Below, piece after piece: positions 24,721-34,849 of a DNA stretch of 64,000 nucleotides (position 1 is its first letter; each line of letters begins with the position of its first letter). The notes below the pieces were generated by a model, which made no database searches, had not been told where the DNA came from, and saw only the letters and a list, made by a program, of their open reading frames with translations. The translations under genes and the position numbers were made by a program. The DNA comes from Bettongia penicillata ogilbyi (taxonomy: Eukaryota > Chordata > Mammalia > Diprotodontia > Potoroidae), in assembly GCA_023548195.1 (NCBI GenBank), contig JAJHZJ010000756.1:124001-188000 (forward strand). Direction: 5' to 3'.

Positions 24721-25411
24721 TACTACTAATGCACTGTTGGTGGAGTTGTCAACCATTCTAGAGAGCAATTTGGAACTATGCCCAAAGGTCTATAAAATTC
24801 TTCATGCTCTTCATATCCCAGACATCCAAAAAGGGGAACAGGATCTATTTGTACAAAAATATTTATAGCAGCTCTTTTTGTGGTGGCTCAGAATTGGAAA
24901 TCAAAATGATGCCCATCATTTGGAGAATGCTGAACAAACTGTGGTATATGATTATAATGGAATATTATTGTGCTGTAAGAAATGATAAACAGGATTTCAG
25001 AAAAACTTGGAAAGATTTACATGAACTGGTACATAGTAAAGTGAACAGAACCAGGAGAACACTGTACACAGTAACAGCAATATTGTTTGATGAAGTACTG
25101 TGAATGACAGCTATTCTCAGCAATATGGTGATCCAAGACAATCCCAAAGGACTCATCAGGAAGCAGACTGTTCACCTCCAGAGAAAGAACTGATATTGTT
25201 TGAATAAGACTAACATAGTATTTTTCACTTTCCTTCTTTTATTTTAGTCTTCTTGTACAAAATGACTAATATGGAAATGCTTTACATAATTGTACATGTA
25301 TAACCTATATCTGATTGCTTACTATCTCAGGAAAGGAGAAGGGGAGGGAGGGAGGGATGGAATGGGGAACTCAAAACTTTAAATAAAAATACAAAAAAAA
25401 TTTTTTAAAAA
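24721..25411 (+). mobile_element. 5'-truncated L1 LINE (ORF2 3' end plus 3' UTR)
   Basis: Begins at 'tactactaatgcactgttgg' and carries the end of ORF2, including the MEYYCAVRNDKQ motif (L1 family MEYYAAIK-like). The 3' UTR follows, with a G-rich tract and an A-rich tail. A near-identical flank ('aaagaattgcttgggg' / 'aaagaattggctggg') looks like a target-site duplication. The reading frame is a remnant, not a gene. Confidence 0.88.
25341..25356 (+). other. G-quadruplex motif in the L1 3' UTR
   Basis: G runs of 4, 3, 3 and 3 separated by single A residues, on the L1 sense strand close to the poly(A) tail. Confidence 0.85.
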
Positions 25412-25672
25412 AAGAATTGGCTGGGATCCTAACAACTTAATTAATTTGGCCAGTGACGGCCAGTGTGTGTGTGTCAAAGGCAGAATTTGAACCCTGGTTT
25501 CCTTCTTTTCAGGTTCATCACTCTAGCCAACAGACCACCTGTTTCTGAAGCTAATCATGACTTGTATTTCAGATGTTTTTCCTTGTATTGTTAGTTACAT
25601 TCTATGTATTTATCCTGCCTGCTCATGCATCTCCTGGATATTATACTTGTATCCATTCAATGTTAGAACAGG

Positions 25673-25805
25673 AGCGGCTAGGTGGTGCAGTGGATAGAGC
25701 TCTAGCCCTGGAATCAGGTGGATCCAGGTGCAAATCTGACCTCATACTTACCAGGTGTATAACCCTGGTCAAGTTACTTAACTCCGACTGCCTTGCAAAA
25801 AAAAT
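25673..25805 (+). mobile_element. Short marsupial tRNA SINE (WSINE-like)
   Basis: Head 'ggctaggtggtgcagtggat', then 'cctggtcaagttacttaact' and an immediate A-rich end, without the long-type tail. Confidence 0.85.
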
Positions 25806-25819
25806 TCAATATTATGAGA

Positions 25820-25995
25820 CTCAGAGGTAGGCTTTCCCTTCATAGGATGGATAACCTGGGGAGGATTTGCAGAATTTTTTGCCTAACATTAGAAGGAATG
25901 GAAAGTTTATGGTCTACCCTAGTTGAAGAGAGGGCCAATATAGATGAGGGCAGATGTCAGATTTTATACTACTTCAACATTCCATTCATACACTG
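25820..25995 (+). repeat. Unclassified sequence similar to 30,570-30,770
   Basis: The stretch around 25,891-25,940 ('aaggaatggaaagtttatgg...') aligns with 30,661-30,710 at roughly three matches in four. Probably an old SINE or LINE tail. Confidence 0.35.
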
Positions 25996-26039
25996 AGCTA
26001 ACTTTTTCTTCTTTTTCTAGTGATCTGTTTTTCAATCAA

Positions 26040-26170
26040 TAAGCATTTACACTTTTTTCCTATCACATCCTCTCAATGAAAAAGAAAAAAATATAAAATG
26101 TAAAAGAAAAATGAAAAAGAAATATCCTTGTAACAAATATACAAAGTCAAGCAAAACAAATTCCCATATT
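26040..26170 (-). mobile_element. L1 3' UTR fragment
   Basis: Contains 'agtcaagcaaaacaaattcc' and A-rich blocks typical of the marsupial L1 3' UTR in reverse. Confidence 0.55.
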
Positions 26171-26268
26171 GGTCATAGCCAGTAGATGGATAGATATGGA
26201 GATAGCTATAAAAACTGATATATCTATATATGTAAATACACATGTATATACATATACATCTATGTGGA

Positions 26269-26269
26269 G

Positions 26270-26361
<92 letters not shown>
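26269..26361. repeat. (GA)n microsatellite
   Basis: About 90 bases of nearly pure GA. ORFs through it encode Arg-Glu repeats only. Confidence 0.97.
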
Positions 26362-26364
<3 letters not shown>

Positions 26365-26384
26365 GGTCCAGCTCAGTAGATGCA

Positions 26385-26495
26385 AAGAATTGATTCAGTT
26401 GATATTACCCAAACAGGTAGGACTTGAACCCAGGTCTTCTTGGGTTCACTCTAAGGCTGGTTCTTTAGCTACTTGCCCCACACTGCTTCTCAAAT
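26385..26495 (-). mobile_element. MIR-type SINE head fragment
   Basis: Reverse-orientation 'ggacttgaacccaggtcttc' and the following head side. Confidence 0.6.
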
Positions 26496-26799
26496 GAAAA
26501 ATAATAATGGTAGACCATAACACTGCCTATGACTAAGAAGTATTCATTGATTTATATGATAAAATACAAGCCAGATCAGTAAAAAATCAAGGTCGTTTGG
26601 CTACACTAGACGAGGTCCATCGACTTAAGGGAGGCGTTACTTTTTCTGCATTCTGAGTCTGGTTCTAAGGCTGAAAAGACTGTAATTTATGTTTCCTTAA
26701 CAGTCACAGTCTCAGGGATGTGCAGACACTGCTACCTTGTGGCCATAAGTGAAGACTGCGGGGAAGAGAAGTGGAAAAAGCCATGGGAAAGGACAAGTG
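26496..26799. other. Unique segment with unusual CpGs
   Basis: In otherwise CpG-poor DNA, 26,590-26,640 holds several CpGs ('gacgaggtccatcgactt'). Nothing else recognised. Confidence 0.4.
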
Positions 26800-27165
26800 A
26801 CTAACATTTACATAGTTTACATATATTATCTCATGGCTCTCCCACACATGATCCTCACAGCCACACTGAGAGGTATATGCTATTATATTATTTCCTCATT
26901 TTATATATGAGAAAACTGAGACTGAGAGAGGTTGGCATTAATATAGAAATAATAGTGAATAGCTTCACATACATTTCCTTTTTTGAGATTGGCATCAACC
27001 TTGTGAAATAGGTAAGGTGGGAATTATTTTTTACAAAGGCTCAGAGGGTTTCGATGATTTGGCCAGAGTTACATATCCCCTACATGTCAGAGACAGGATA
27101 TGAAATATAGGTCTTTCTGACTCCAAGTCCGACACCTCGTCCAATACAAGGCTGTGCTTTATTCC
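26800..27165 (-). mobile_element. Two overlapping MIR/THER SINE copies
   Basis: 26,800-26,935 and 26,936-27,165 each repeat the reverse-MIR order (low-copy tail, 'gagaaaactgagactgag', head). One interrupts or abuts the other. Confidence 0.7.
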
Positions 27166-27174
27166 TCAATATTT

Positions 27175-28405
27175 TCTTACACAAAATCTTCCCTTCATCC
27201 AAACTTGTCTATTCATTCTTCTCTGAACATGAACATTTTCTGCCTTCCCTCAAAGAATTAGCTCTGCTTGGAATGTTTTCCTACCTTCTCTACACTTAAA
27301 ATTCTCTTTCTTCAAATGCCATTTTGAAGGGTAACCCTATCATCACAGAATTTGTCGTCCATTTCCCTCTGCCCTGAACCTAGCACAGTACCTGGCACAG
27401 AGTTGCTACCTTTTCTCTTTTCTGATACTGCCACCAATCTGGGAGCAGGCCCTCATCTAAAACTTGGACCATAGCAATAACCTGCTGGTGGGTCTGCCTG
27501 CTACAAATGTCTCTCCACTCCAATTCATTCTTCGTTTGGTCACAAAGTGATTTTCCTCAAGCGAAGGTCAGACCATGTCCCCGCTCCGCCACCCAAATTC
27601 TAGTAGCGTTGTATCACCTCCAGGATCAAATACAAAATCCTCTATTTGGAATTCAAAGTCCTTGAAAGCCTGGTCATTTTTCTCCATCCCAGTCTTCTTA
27701 CACCTTATATCTCTCATGTTCTCTACGTTCCCTCTCCCCTCAACATACTCTTTGATTCAGTGGAACTGACCTCTTTGTTGTCCCCAGAACAAGATACTCT
27801 GTCTCCTGACTGGGCATTTTCTCTGGCTGTCCCCATGCCTGGAATGCTTTTCCTCCTCATCTCTGCCTTCTGGCTTCTGTCAAGATTCAGCTAAAATTCC
27901 ATCTTTTACAGAAGTCTTTCCCAATCCCTCTTAATTCTAGTGCCTTCTCTTTGTTGCCCATGTCTTATTTATTCTGTATTTGGCTTATTTGTACATGATT
28001 GTTTGTGGTATGTATGTTGTATGTTGTGAGTTCCTTGAAGGCATAGACTGTCAATTGCTATTCTTTGACTCTCTAGAGTTTAACACAATGACTGGCTACA
28101 TGATGATGTTGAATCGCTTGAGTTGTGACCAACTCTTGGTGACCCCATTTGGGGTTTTCTTGGCAAAGGTACTGGAGTGATTTTTGCCATTCCTTCTCCA
28201 GCTCATTTTACATAAAAGGATACTGAGGTCAAACAGGGTTAAGTGACTTGCCCAGAGTCACACAACTAGTAACTATCTGAGGTTGGATTTCAGCTCAGGA
28301 AGAGGAGTCTTCCTGATTCCAGGTCTGGCAGTATATTCACTCCACCACCTAGATGCCCAATCTGAAACACAGTAGGCAATAAATGCTTATTGATTGATGG
28401 ACTAC
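27175..28405 (+). mobile_element. L2 LINE 3' region, interrupted by a SINE
   Basis: 27,175-27,415 and 27,430-28,096 follow the L2 3' UTR order ('tccaggatcaaatacaaaat', 'ccccatgcctggaatgcttt', 'gagttccttgaaggcataga'). The last piece, 'acacagtaggcaataaatgc', resumes at 28,361 after a SINE. ORFs here are non-functional. Confidence 0.8.
28097..28360 (-). mobile_element. Marsupial tRNA-derived SINE inside L2
   Basis: Complete reverse copy: 'tttggggttttcttggcaaa', 'gttaagtgacttgcccagag', head 'ccaccacctagatgccca'. Confidence 0.9.
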
Positions 28406-28419
28406 CTGATAAATGTTTA

Positions 28420-28595
28420 TTGATTGCTTGATTGTAGAACGCTAGAGATGGAAAGCTTTAGCAATTATCTAATGCAAATCCCTTCATTTTATAGCCTGGG
28501 AAACCAGAGCGCAGGGAGGTCATGTGATTTGCTGAATGTCCCCAGCTTATTTATAGCAGAGCCAAGATCTTTCCTTAGTCTAGACCTGGGTGGTT
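28420..28595 (-). mobile_element. MIR-type SINE
   Basis: Reverse orientation, 'cttcattttatagcctggga' and 'gtcatgtgatttgctgaatg'. Confidence 0.6.
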
Positions 28596-28689
28596 TCTAT
28601 TTTTTCTTTACTCCTATAGCCAGGGGTTATGCTGGAGTAGGAGAGCCCAAGTTTCCACTGTGATTTTTCACACCTTGGAAATCCGCAAA

Positions 28690-28832
28690 CCTTACAAATC
28701 AGGGTTTGGTTAATTGTTTTGTTAATTATCTAGACTTAAGAAAGTGATAGAGAAAATGTTAATGCTGAAGACTAACTGGTAAAGTCAGGCATTCCCCAGA
28801 GAGATGGTTCCTAAACATTTGTCAGCCCCCCT
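28690..28832 (+). repeat. Unclassified dispersed repeat, copy 2 of 3
   Basis: Has 'tctagacttaagaaagtgat' and 'gagaaaatgttaatgc' in common with 17,855-17,955 and 41,840-41,995. Confidence 0.6.
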
Positions 28833-28844
28833 TTGCCTTTAGCA

Positions 28845-29070
28845 TTTATTGACATAGAGAAAAGAGCATTGGAATTGGAGTCCTAACACTTAAGTCCTCT
28901 ACCCAGGAATTAGCTGGCTAACGCTGGGAGAGAAAACCACTTACCCTTGCTAAGTAACAGTTTCCTCATCTATAAAATGGGAATGACAATATTCCTGTTA
29001 TCTACTGCATCAGGCTATTTCGAGGGGAACATTATACAGAATAGTGCTATTTAAATCTGAGCTATTATTA
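28845..29070 (+). mobile_element. MIR-type SINE
   Basis: Plus orientation; 'gtttcctcatctataaaatg' and the 'attatacagaatagtgctat' tail. Confidence 0.7.
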
Positions 29071-29084
29071 CATGAATTCTCAGT

Positions 29085-29185
29085 GTGAAGAGCTACTTTC
29101 ACTAAACTCTCTCTGTCCTTATGTACAGGATTGCTGACTGAAGCATAAAGAGCCTACATGATTTGTCAAGGGTCACAAAGCTAAT
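29085..29185 (-). mobile_element. MIR-type SINE, left part (split by a SINE)
   Basis: Reverse orientation; 'catgatttgtcaagggtcac' runs up to 'aaagctaat', where a younger SINE is inserted. The right part resumes at 29,448 and supplies the first minisatellite unit. Confidence 0.75.
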
Positions 29186-29437
29186 AGAGCAGCTAGGTGT
29201 CTCCATAATGGGTAGAGCGTAGAGTGAGGAAGACACATCTTCGTGAGTTCAAATCCAGTCTCAGACACTTCCTAACTGTGTGACCCTGGGCAAGTCCTTT
29301 AACCCTGCTTGCCTCAGTTTCCTCATCTGTAAAATGAACTGGAGAAGGAATGGCAAACTGCTTCAGCACCTTTGCCAAGAAAACACCAAATGGGGTCACA
29401 GAGTTAGACAGGACTGGAAAATGACTGAGCAACCACG
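29186..29437 (+). mobile_element. Marsupial tRNA-derived SINE with target-site duplication
   Basis: Head 'gagcagctaggtgtctccat', B box 'gagttcaaatc', tail 'agcacctttgccaagaaaac'. The 10-base duplication 'caaagctaat' lies at 29,176-29,185 and 29,438-29,447, splitting an older MIR. Confidence 0.93.
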
Positions 29438-29462
29438 CAAAGCTAATGAAAACGTAGAGGCA

Positions 29463-30471
29463 AAAGCTTCCTCACTCCCAGTCCAGAGCTCTAGCCACCA
29501 CACCACCTGCCTCTTAACGCTTCCTCACTCCAAGTCCAGACCTCTGGCCACCACACCGCCTGCCTCTTAAAGCTTCCTCACTCCCAGTCCAGAGCTCTAG
29601 CCACCACACCACCTGCCTCTTAAAGCTTCCTCACTCCGAGTCCAGACCTCTGGCCACCACACCACCTGCCTCTTAAAGCTTCCTCACTCCGAGTCCAGAC
29701 CTCTGGCCACCACACCACCTTCCTCTTAAAGCTTCCTCACTCCAAGTCCAGACCTCTGGCCACCACACCACCTGCCTCTTAAAGCTTCCTCACTCCCAGT
29801 CCAGACCTCTGGCCACCACACCACCTGCCTCTTAAAGCTTCCTCACTCCGAGTCCAGACCTCTAGCCACCACACCGCCTGCCTCTTAAAGCTTCCTCACT
29901 CCGAGTCCAGACCTCTGGCCACCACACCACCTGCCTCTTAAAGCTTCCTCACTCCAAGTCCAGACCTCTGGCCACCACACCACCTGCCTCTAAAGCTTCC
30001 TCACTCCAAGTCCAGAGCTCTGGCCACCACACCACCTGCCTCTTAAAGCTTCCTCACTCCGAGTCCAGACCTCTGGCCACCACACCACCTGCCTCTTAAA
30101 GCTTCCTCACTCCGAGTCCAGACCTCTGGCCACCACACCACCTGCCTCTTAAAGCTTCCTCACTCCGAGTCCAGAGCTCTGGCCACCACACCACCTGCCT
30201 CTTAAAGCTTCCTCACTCCGAGTCCAGACCTCTAGCCACCACACCGCCTGCCTCTTAAAGCTTCCTCACTCCGAGTCCAGACCTCTGGCCACCACACCAC
30301 CTGCCTCTTAAAGCTTCCTCACTCCGAGTCCAGACCTCTGGCCACCACACCACCTGCCTCTTAAAGCTTCCTCACTCCGAGTCCAGACCTCTGACCACCA
30401 CACCGCCTGCCTCTTAAAGCTTCCTCACTCCGAGTCCAGACCTCTGGCCACCACACCACCTGCCTCTTAAA
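29463..30471. repeat. 19-copy minisatellite, 53-bp unit, derived from a MIR SINE head
   Basis: Nineteen units starting at 29,468 and recurring every 53 bases (one 52-base unit starts at 29,945). The unit runs 'ttcctcactccgagtccaga', then 'cctctggccaccacaccacc', then 'tgcctcttaaagc'. It corresponds to the reversed tRNA-like head of the flanking MIR ('cttcctgactcc', 'ccactgtaccacctagctgcc' pattern). Unit 1 keeps the most SINE-like bases, so it is the likely founder. Variation is limited to a few positions: the base in 'cc[a/c/g]ag', 'ga[c/g]ctct', 't[a/g]g' and 'c[a/g]cc'. Confidence 0.96.
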
Positions 30472-30764
30472 CTGAACGGCATTTATTTCACGCTTACCAT
30501 CTTGTTTTGGGAGCTATATTTTTGTGTATACATCCTTTTGCCCATGAATCTCTCCTGAGTGTTGCACTATGATGAAATAATTTAAGACTCAGTGGAAGGC
30601 CTCCAATTCATAGGGAGAAATTATGGAAATATAACTATGGGTAAGAATTGCACAAGGTAAGAAGGGATGGAAAAGCTGCGGTCTACACTGGCTAGAGGGA
30701 AGGCTCATATGGACAAGATTTATGAATATATTAAAGGCAAGTATTGGACCTTGTACCATTTTAT
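30472..30764. other. Flank of the minisatellite, including an unclassified old repeat
   Basis: 30,570-30,770 resembles 25,820-25,995. Otherwise nothing recognised. Confidence 0.35.
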
Positions 30765-31155
30765 CAGTCAATAAAGATTTATTAAACTCCAGCTATATTC
30801 TAGGCATTGTGCCAATCTCTGGGGATACAAAGAAAAGTGAAAGACAGTTCTCTCTCAAAGAATTCACAGTCTAATGTTTATATCTCAAGCACTCCATCAA
30901 TTCATTCATTTGTTCATTGATTCATTCAACCAACATTTTGAAAGTTAAATTTGATTTTTTTCAATCAGCAAAAATCTGTCTTCACTTCTTTTCACTCCTA
31001 CCTCTACAAATATTTTTATGCATACTTGATAAAGTAACTCAACTCAATACACGTTTATTAGATACCTGCTATATGTAAGGCACTGCGTTAGGTGTTGGTG
31101 AGACAAAGACAAAAATGAGAGTCTTTATCCTCAAAAAACTTACTGTTTACAGATA
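30765..31155 (-). mobile_element. Two L2 3'-end fragments
   Basis: 30,765-30,885 ('ggcattgtgccaatctctgg') and 31,045-31,155 ('acctgctatatgtaaggcac'), both reverse. Confidence 0.75.
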
Positions 31156-31239
31156 GGAAAATTCTATGTACTAATAATTACTAGTTTATCAGATTAATAA
31201 TTTATGTGCTTGGGCCTTATGGAGGATGAGATTAGCACT

Positions 31240-31555
31240 CATGTGCCAAATATTTTTATTATTTGTTGTTTTCAGATCTCACACTTCCATTGAAATATAT
31301 CTAAGTGTAATATTTCTGTGTTTTTCTGGGTAAAGGCATAAAACAGGAACTGAAGGAAGAGGGAAGAAAAAAAAAGGGAAGGGGAAATTTACCTGATAAT
31401 TTTTTCTATATTTAAAATAACAACAAGTTGTACATAATTGCTTTTCAGTTTCATGTACAATTATCCTTTTAAAAAATTATACTATGTTGTGAAAAATACT
31501 TGTTTTCTTCCATATTAAAAAAATAAGTTAATTAAAAAAAATAAACCAAAAAACC
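31240..31555 (+). mobile_element. LINE-type 3' UTR and tail
   Basis: Contains 'cagtttcatgtacaattatc' and 'actatgttgtgaaaaatact' before an A-rich end. Similar to 13,430-13,565. Likely marsupial L1-related. Confidence 0.5.
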
Positions 31556-32552
31556 AGGAGTTGAAGCCTAAAGAGGAAACAAAATCCATTCCATCTTCTG
31601 ACTGTCATCATCTTTGGAAGGTGGGTGTGATCAGCCAAGTTTAATGGCACTTTTTCTCCACCCACCTGGTAGTTCCTACTCTCCAATCATTGATTACAAC
31701 TTGAACCTTATAGAAAGCTTTCTCTGTGCATGATTTGGGGGACAGGGGAAAGGAGAGAGTGAGGTCACATGTCCCAATGGCTCAGCTTTGTCCAAAATAG
31801 CAAAAATGCTACTCCAATTTATTTTTGACCTAAGGAAAAGGAAGGAAAGCCCCAGATCCAATTTAGTTCTGCCATTTGGGAAATTTATCCAAAAATTTCT
31901 AATAAATAAAACCCAATAAAGATTTCCTCTCAATTTGTTTTAGCCCCTGGCTAGGAGAAAAGCTGGCATTTTTAGAGACCAGGGTTCAAACGCTGATCCT
32001 TCATTCTCTCATTTGTTCAAAAATAAGGCAACACATAGACCAAGAGTGATTAACTCAATCAGATTTATCTAGCTGGTGAAAAGAGATTTCAAACTATTTC
32101 AACAGAAATTAGAAAAGTAACTTGACTAAACAGAATAGGCTTTATAGTGAGCTTCTGCAGTCCTGAGCCAGAAATGAAAGGGAGACCACATTAGATTTTA
32201 CATCTAGTCTCTTCAAAAGAGAGTTAACAATTATTCACTCTCCCCTTCTGGCTAATAAAATGCGAGATTCCAGAGTTCTGGGGCTCTTGCAGTCCTTTCA
32301 CAAGCATCTGGGTCTCAGTGCCCAGCTCCTCAGTCTCTGATCTTCCATTACAAATGTGATTCCATCTCCCTTGCTAACTTGTATACCTGTTGCTGCAGCG
32401 GCTAACCATATGTAAACCTCTGGGTACGTTGAAGATATATACCTAGCAGAGGAAGGTAATCTGAGCACAGCAGTATTTGCAACTGAGAGTGGGGAAGGAA
32501 AGTACAATAGAGACAGACAAGGACAGACTCACCCGGGAGAACAGGGCTTAAG
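31556..32552. other. Unique sequence, no feature recognised
   Basis: About 1 kb without recognisable repeats, RNA genes or coding potential. Confidence 0.45.
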
Positions 32553-32765
32553 AATCCAGGTGGCACAAGTGGACAGAGGTCTAAGTAAACCTGAGTTCAA
32601 ATTGGGGTTTGGACACTTACGAGTTGTGTGGTTCTAGGAAAGTCATTTAACCTCTGTCTGCCTCAGTTTCCTGAACTGTACAATGAAGATAATAGCACTT
32701 ACCTACCAGCATTGTAGTGAGGATCAAATGAGATACTTGTAAAGTACTGAGTACAGTGCCTCAGT
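32553..32765 (+). mobile_element. MIR/THER-type CORE-SINE
   Basis: Plus orientation: 'aggtggcacaagtggacaga', 'gagttcaaattggggt', and the tail 'caaatgagatacttgtaaag'. Confidence 0.85.
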
Positions 32766-32948
32766 TTCCCTCATCTACAGGTTGGTCATCTATGGTCAGC
32801 AAAGGGTTATGAAGCAAAGGGTCAAAGGGTAATGTGGAGGAAGCAGCAAGGCAGGCTTAGGAAAGTGGGGGGCTTGGGAGGGAGGAGGAAGCAAAGACGA
32901 TCTTCCTTTGGCTCATAGTTCTTCCTGGAAGCAAAAACATTTTCTGAT

Positions 32949-33090
32949 TACAGGGGTGGGGCACTTGCGACCTCAAGGCCACATGTGGCCCTCTAGGTCC
33001 TCGAGTGAAGCACTTGGACTGAATCCAAAATTTTGGGCTCATGTTCTGAACTCCAGAAATATGAGAGTGTTCACATGGCATGAGATAAAA
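32949..33090 (+). mobile_element. hAT-type MITE end (family C)
   Basis: Starts 'acaggggtggggcacttgcg' and continues 'ggccacatgtggccctctag', a pattern I associate with Charlie-like hAT elements. The right end is not found. Confidence 0.6.
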
Positions 33091-33261
33091 TGACGCACCA
33101 CCAGATTTTGTCTGCCTTGTACTGCCTCACTAAGAACAGTGCCCAGCAGACTGGTAGCCTGGAAAGGATTTCTTTGCTTTTAACCCTTTCTTAAAAGCAT
33201 GAGACACAAAGGAAGCAGACGGAATAATGGACTTGGGGAGAATAATTTCTAGGTTCCTTTT
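33091..33261. other. Short unique stretch
   Basis: Nothing recognised. Confidence 0.3.
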
Positions 33262-33416
33262 TCATAACATTGGGTATCTGGGGAAACCTAGGGACCCCTT
33301 CTCAGTATGTTTGTCTTTAAATGTATAAAATAAAAGATATAAGATTATAGAGGAAATGAACTACTTGGAAATAATTACAAAATAATTTTTTTTAAAAGTT
33401 CAAGAACCGCAGGTTA
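33262..33416 (-). mobile_element. hAT-type MITE (family B)
   Basis: Reverse of the 20,876 and 56,828 elements: 'agggaccccttctcagtatg' to 'caagaaccgcaggttaag'. Confidence 0.7.
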
Positions 33417-33435
33417 AGATTTTTTTTATTCTAGA

Positions 33436-33645
33436 ACTATGGTGTCAAACTCAAACAGAAAGGGAGCCCATAACTCTGAGGCCACAAATTGATGTAGAAA
33501 ACTACAAATTCACATTATCTATATTTTATTGCATTTCCATTTATTATGTTAAATATTTCCCAATTGCATTTTAAGCTGGTTCCAAGTGTGCTAGGGAGTG
33601 CCACAGGGAGAAATGTGACCAATAGTTTTCATATGTGATACCTCT
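33436..33645 (+). mobile_element. hAT-type MITE (family A) with 8-bp target duplication
   Basis: A 210-base element bounded by perfect 8-base copies of 'attctaga' (33,428-33,435 and 33,646-33,653). The ends are related inverted sequences ('ggtgtcaaac' and the complement of 'gtgatacctct'). An 8-base duplication is diagnostic of hAT transposition. It has no coding capacity. Confidence 0.88.
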
Positions 33646-33653
33646 ATTCTAGA

Positions 33654-34069
33654 AGATTTAGAATTCACCCCCGGGTTTCAATTCTCAGCATATTCTGACA
33701 TATCCTGCCAAGAAATCCACCACCTTTAATCCCCTGGAGGGGACTCATGCTCCACCTCAAATTCCCTATAAAATCACAAGAACTCTCTTTCCTGGTAGGG
33801 TCAGAGACCCTACAGGGCCCTGGAAGAGACTTCTCTCCCACAGGGGACAACTACCACCCCAAGTCAGCCTGAGTCTAGAACTGAATTCTTTATTACCTTC
33901 CTATCTCCAGTGGTAGTAACAATGGATCTCCATGTCCAGAGGTCTTAGGACAGGCTTAGGGGATACAGAAGTCTTTCATGATGCAGTAAGGTGAGTTCAG
34001 GGACAGCTCTTTTGATGTTGTGAGTTAATAATCTCCCTTTGTTGAGCAAAGAAGAGATTCTAGTGAAGT

Positions 34070-34112
<43 letters not shown>

Positions 34113-34604
34113 GGGGAAGTAGGGGTGGAGAAGAAGGAAATGTTGTGGTTTCTCCTATGGCCTTAATGGCCTGTTAGAGTAACTTTTCACAATCCTTAGT
34201 ACCAGAGACAGAACGATGAATAGGAATAGTTTAACTATTTACTGGAGATGAGGAATTATGTAATCCAGGACTGTCATAGATTGAAGGAGCCCTGCTTGGG
34301 GCTAGAGAATAGTGTCAGACACATGGCAGGGTGAATACCTACCCTAAAGATTCCATGGCTACATGTTGCCCTTCTATGGCCAATCGGTGCTTGAATCAAG
34401 CTTCAAACCAGCCAAGGTAGTTCCCAACATCAGCCCTTCAGGGGCTCCCACTACGTATACTTTGCTAGTTTGCAGAGACTTGAATAAAGCCAGGAATAGC
34501 GTTCTCCTGAACATAGAAAGAGTGGGAGATGTGATTTGAAGGACAACAGCAAGCAGTGTTGTCTAAGTCAAGGCAGGAGGAAGAAGAGCGCATCCTTCGG
34601 GGTC
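33654..34604. other. Unique sequence with a (TG)n microsatellite
   Basis: The (TG)n array is at 34,069-34,111. No other feature recognised. Confidence 0.6.
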
Positions 34605-34740
34605 ATCAATGACTCAGTGATCCTGGACAAGTTGCTCCATTCTCTAGGCCTCACTTTCCTCATCTATATAATTAATGGATTAGATGAGTTGATCTCCAGG
34701 GTCCTTTTTGGCATTAATATATTACAATCTGTGATCTACA
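34605..34740 (+). mobile_element. MIR-type SINE fragment
   Basis: Plus orientation; 'actttcctcatctatataat' and 'gagttgatctccagggtcct'. Confidence 0.65.
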
Positions 34741-34849
34741 ACCAATGGACCTGAAATCAGCAAAGCTGGGGGATGGAGGAACATAGTCAGAAATATGAGA
34801 TAATGGAGGTGAAAGCACTTTGAAAACGTCTAAGTAAGGCATTCATAAG

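Noticed and set aside
24804..25103. 99-codon ORF as a gene
   Set aside because: It is the ORF2 end of a truncated L1.
29463..30471. Regular repeat array that could be taken for a CRISPR array
   Set aside because: Units are contiguous with no variable spacers, the genome is mammalian, and the unit is derived from a SINE.
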